From positions 137,351-201,350 of the forward strand of contig CAWHCK010000014.1 in assembly GCA_963827585.1 (NCBI GenBank): a stretch of DNA of 64,000 bases. Direction: 5' to 3'. Positions 62,050-64,000 of the stretch are shown here, in pieces. Numbering within the stretch: position 1 is the first letter of the stretch; the number at the start of each line of letters is the position of its first letter. This DNA is from VAZQ01 sp963827585 (lineage in GTDB: Bacteria; Pseudomonadota; Alphaproteobacteria; Rhizobiales; Xanthobacteraceae). The position numbers and the translations under genes are program-made. The notes beneath the pieces are model-generated. The model saw only the letters and a program-made list of their open reading frames with translations, was not told the origin of the DNA and did not search any database.

Positions 62050-63033
62050 CTACTCGGCCTGGATGTTGGCGGCTTTCACCAGTTGCCCGCGCACCGCAAG
62101 GCCCTCCTTGATGACGGCGGCGAGCTCGGCCGGCGTGCTGGGTGCGACCACGAGACCCAGCGTGGCAAGCTTTTCCTTCACGGCATCGGTCGTGAGCACC
62201 TTCACCATCGCCTCGTTCAAGCCTGCAATCAGCGCCGCCGGCGTGGCCGCCGGCGCAAGGAAGCCGAGCCACGACGACATTTCGAAGCCGGGGACGGTTT
62301 CGCCGATGGTGGGGACATCGGGCATGGCCGCGTAACGGGTCTTTTCCACCACCGCCACGATCCTGATCTTGCCGCTCGAAAGATGCGGCACGGCGGTGGA
62401 GAGGCTCAGGAACGCCACCTTGATGTGGCCGCCGATGAGGTCGTTGATGGTGGCGCCGCCGCCGCGATAGGGGACGTGGACGACCTCGATGCCGGTCTTC
62501 TGTCGCAACAGCTCGCCGGCGAGATGATGCGGCGAGCCCGTGCCGGACGAGCCGTATTGCAGCTTGCCCGGATTGGCCTTGGCATAGGCGATCAGCTCCG
62601 CCACCGATCTGACCGGCAGGTCGACGTGGACGGCCAGGCAGATGATATTGGCTCCGGCGTTGGTGATCGGCGCGAAGTCCTTCACCGGGTCGAACGGCGT
62701 GTTCTTGTAGAGAAAGACATTGCTGGTCAGGATCGCGTCGGTGCCGACCATCAGCGTGTAGCCGTCCGCCGGCGCGCGCGCGACGTATCCGGCGGCGATG
62801 TTGCCGCTGACGCCCGACCGGTTGTCGACGATGACGGGCTGGCCCCAGGCGGCATTGAGTCGTTCGCCCACCGTGCGCGCGAGCAGATCGCTGGTGGCGC
62901 CCGGCGTGTAGCCCACGACGAGGGTGACCGGTCGCGAGGGATAGTCCTGCGCCAAGGCGGGCATGCCCGGCACGGCCGCGATCGCAACCGCCAGCGGCAG
63001 GGCGCGCGCAAAGATGCGACAGAGCGACGTCAT
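62050..63033 (-). CDS. TctC/Bug-family periplasmic solute-binding protein
   Basis: A 327-residue receptor. Signal peptide LCRIFARALPLAVAIAAVPG, cleaved near ALA-QDYP. Signatures: VTLVVGYTPGATSDLLAR, VDNRSGVSGNIAAGYVARAP, NTPFDPVKDFAPITNAG, HVPYRGGGATINDLIGGHIK, and MPDVPTIGETVPGFEM. The start is ATG 63033, preceded by GGGAGGAATTCGC. It heads a four-gene leftward run (tctC, tctC, GST, Nudix) with short gaps, so the run is probably one operon. Confidence 0.94.
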   Translation of the reverse strand: MTSLCRIFARALPLAVAIAAVPGMPALAQDYPSRPVTLVVGYTPGATSDLLARTVGERLNAAWGQPVIVDNRSGVSGNIAAGYVARAPADGYTLMVGTDAILTSNVFLYKNTPFDPVKDFAPITNAGANIICLAVHVDLPVRSVAELIAYAKANPGKLQYGSSGTGSPHHLAGELLRQKTGIEVVHVPYRGGGATINDLIGGHIKVAFLSLSTAVPHLSSGKIRIVAVVEKTRYAAMPDVPTIGETVPGFEMSSWLGFLAPAATPAALIAGLNEAMVKVLTTDAVKEKLATLGLVVAPSTPAELAAVIKEGLAVRGQLVKAANIQAE

Positions 63034-63217
63034 GCGAATTCCTCCCTGTCCGACCGTCGCAACGACCATGGGGGTTGCGCGGGCGTCTTGTCGGCTGCGT
63101 TGCTCGACCCGATCGCACAGCTCGCATGCACGGTTACACAGCCGTAATGCAACGTTTCTTAGCTAAGCGGATCAGCACGCATTCGGCAACCCGTGGGCCG
63201 AGCAAGCGGAGGGACAC
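63034..63217. promoter_or_regulatory. divergent promoter region
   Basis: 184 bp between the leftward tctC operon and the rightward CBS gene. It has an AT-richer centre (63125-63170). GGAGGG at 63208-63213 serves ATG 63218. Confidence 0.4.
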
Positions 63218-63540
63218 ATGAAAGCACTCGACGTTATGGTCCGCGATGTCGTTACGGTCAGCCCCGATGCCGACGTGAAGGAGGCAATCAAGCTTCTTGC
63301 CGAGCACGACATCAGCGCGCTGCCGGTCGTCGACGCCGACGGCAACGTCGTCGGGTCATCAGCGAGGGCGACCTCGTCCGGCGCGAGGAGTTGGGGACCG
63401 AGAAGCGTCGCCCGTGGTGGCTGGAAGCGGTAACGCCAGCCTCGACGCTGGCCGAGGAGTTTGCCAAAGCGCTGATCGCGCTGGCGGAGGAGGTGCCCGG
63501 CGTGGTTCGCGTAGCGGACGAGATGATCGCCGCTTATTGA
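63218..63540 (+). pseudogene. CBS/BON-domain protein remnant, frameshifted and internally deleted
   Basis: MKALDVMVRDVVTVSPDADV opens a first CBS motif, ending VVDADGNVVG. One C appears missing near 63355 (GTCGGGTCATC for GTCGGCGTCATC); the next frame continues VISEGDLVRREELGTEKRRP and WWLEAVTPASTLAEEFAK. The text then jumps to LAEEVPGVVRVADEMIAAY, which resembles the very end of the BON domain of longer (about 240-residue) CBS-BON proteins. The second CBS motif and most of BON are missing, so there is a deletion besides the frameshift. Confidence 0.8.
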
Positions 63541-63662
63541 CCGCGCCTGGTGGTAACGCGCTTACGCTTGGCCGCAGGCTTGCGAGACCATTTCTTCGCG
63601 AGCTTGGCGAGTTCCTGGGCAAGCCCATCTGCATCGATGTTCTCAGTAGCCGCCTGCGGCAC

Positions 63663-63696
63663 AAAAAAACCGCCGCGGGGATGCCGCGGCGGTTTT
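63663..63696 (-). terminator. rRNA operon terminator
   Basis: AAACCGCCGCGG...CCGCGGCGGTTTTT: a 9-bp stem with a T-run of seven on the minus strand. It lies about 36 bp past the 5S 3' end. Confidence 0.85.
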
Positions 63697-63731
63697 TGCT
63701 GTCTGATCATGAAGAGGTATCCGTCCTTGGC

Positions 63732-63851
63732 AGGCCTGGCAGCGACCTACTCTTCCAAGTCTTGAGACTTAGTACCATCGGCGCTGGGAAGTTTAACGGC
63801 CGAGTTCGGGATGGGATCGGGTACAGGCTCCCCGCTAATACCACCAGGCCG
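63732..63851 (-). rRNA. rrf: 5S ribosomal RNA
   Basis: On the minus strand: GGCCTGGTGG start, then CCCGATCCCATCCCGAACTC (loop B/C region), AGCGCCGATGGTACTAAG and GAGAGTAGGTCGCTGCCAGG at the 3' end; the ends pair to form helix I. The exact ends are uncertain by a few bases. Confidence 0.95.
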
Positions 63852-64000
63852 GCCAAGGACAGGAGTTGGAAACCAGTAATCAGTGATCAGAACGAGCCCG
63901 ATCACCGATCATGATTTCTGCGCAAGCTGGTCTCTGAGACATCCGAAAGATATTCATCGGTCGCCTGATTACTGATTACCGACCTCTGATATCTGGTCTG
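63852..64000. other. 23S-5S spacer side of an rRNA operon
   Basis: A 149-bp AT-richer stretch with facing arms AGTAATCAGTGATCAG (about 63874) and CTGATTACTGATTACC (about 63967), which could pair around the processing site. No 23S end is recognisable before the window edge. Confidence 0.4.

Noticed and set aside
60262..63147. A 961-codon plus-strand frame opposite GST and the two tctC genes
   Set aside because: Composition of an antisense shadow; the minus-strand genes have signal peptides, motifs and ribosome sites.
63541..63661. A 40-codon minus-strand frame ending KPAAKRKRVTTRRGQ
   Set aside because: It looks like the basic tail of some protein, but it lies straight behind the rRNA terminator with no start or ribosome site; at most a gene remnant.

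Overview
The window reads as a high-GC alphaproteobacterial chromosome, most likely from the Bradyrhizobium/Xanthobacteraceae side of the Hyphomicrobiales. Evidence: six periplasmic binding proteins of the TctC/Bug family plus TctA and TctB membrane subunits; intergenic palindromes typical of this group (a 'GTCATGCCCGCGAAAGCGGG' family, a 'GATGGGTTGAGCG...' family, a 'GAGCATGATC' hairpin); an alphaproteobacterial initiator tRNA; and a 5S rRNA at the right edge. No species name can be supported.

Layout. 0-3.7 kb: end of a tripartite tricarboxylate transporter (TTT) locus (tctA with a frameshifted 5' part, tctC) and an alpha/beta hydrolase. 3.7-5 kb: a MetY-type sulfhydrylase. 5.2-15.4 kb: an oxalate-utilisation locus read leftwards (tctC, tctB, tctA, gntR, oxc, frc, a formyltransferase like the ALDH1L1 hydrolase domain, fhs). 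It implies oxalate uptake, oxalyl-CoA decarboxylation, CoA recycling and transfer of the formyl group to tetrahydrofolate. A near-identical promoter/operator-like block sits directly on the start codons of both tctB and gntR. 15.8-17.3 kb: a secreted phytase-like esterase. 17.5-21.6 kb: an aromatic-catabolism group (solute-binding protein, TctC, LigA/LigB-type extradiol dioxygenase, fumarylacetoacetate-hydrolase-family enzyme). 22.4-30.3 kb: an ABC importer, an amidohydrolase and a three-subunit molybdenum hydroxylase whose large subunit has one frameshift. 30.6-33.2 kb: GDP-L-fucose synthase and a broken, degenerate EAL-domain gene.

33.6-56.6 kb is the most unusual part. Two large leftward genes encode surface or secreted proteins that alternate parallel beta-helix blocks with RTX calcium-binding repeats. 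Between them lie 4.5 kb without a recognisable gene, built from two diverged direct copies of a 1.8-1.9 kb unit, followed by a decayed copy of the 3' end of the GDP-fucose synthase gene. The [fucose synthase 3' end - RTX 3' end] junction therefore occurs twice, suggesting duplication of a whole locus. RTX gene 1 is interrupted by many single-base indels, so either the gene is decayed or the assembly is poor there.

56.8-58.6 kb is an integration scar: 3' halves of tRNA-fMet and tRNA-Arg, a TctC gene, the C-terminal end of a tyrosine recombinase, and intact tRNA-fMet. 58.7-63.5 kb carries a CHAD protein, a Nudix hydrolase, a glutathione S-transferase, two more TctC genes and a broken CBS/BON gene. 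The window ends at the 5S gene of an rRNA operon read leftwards.
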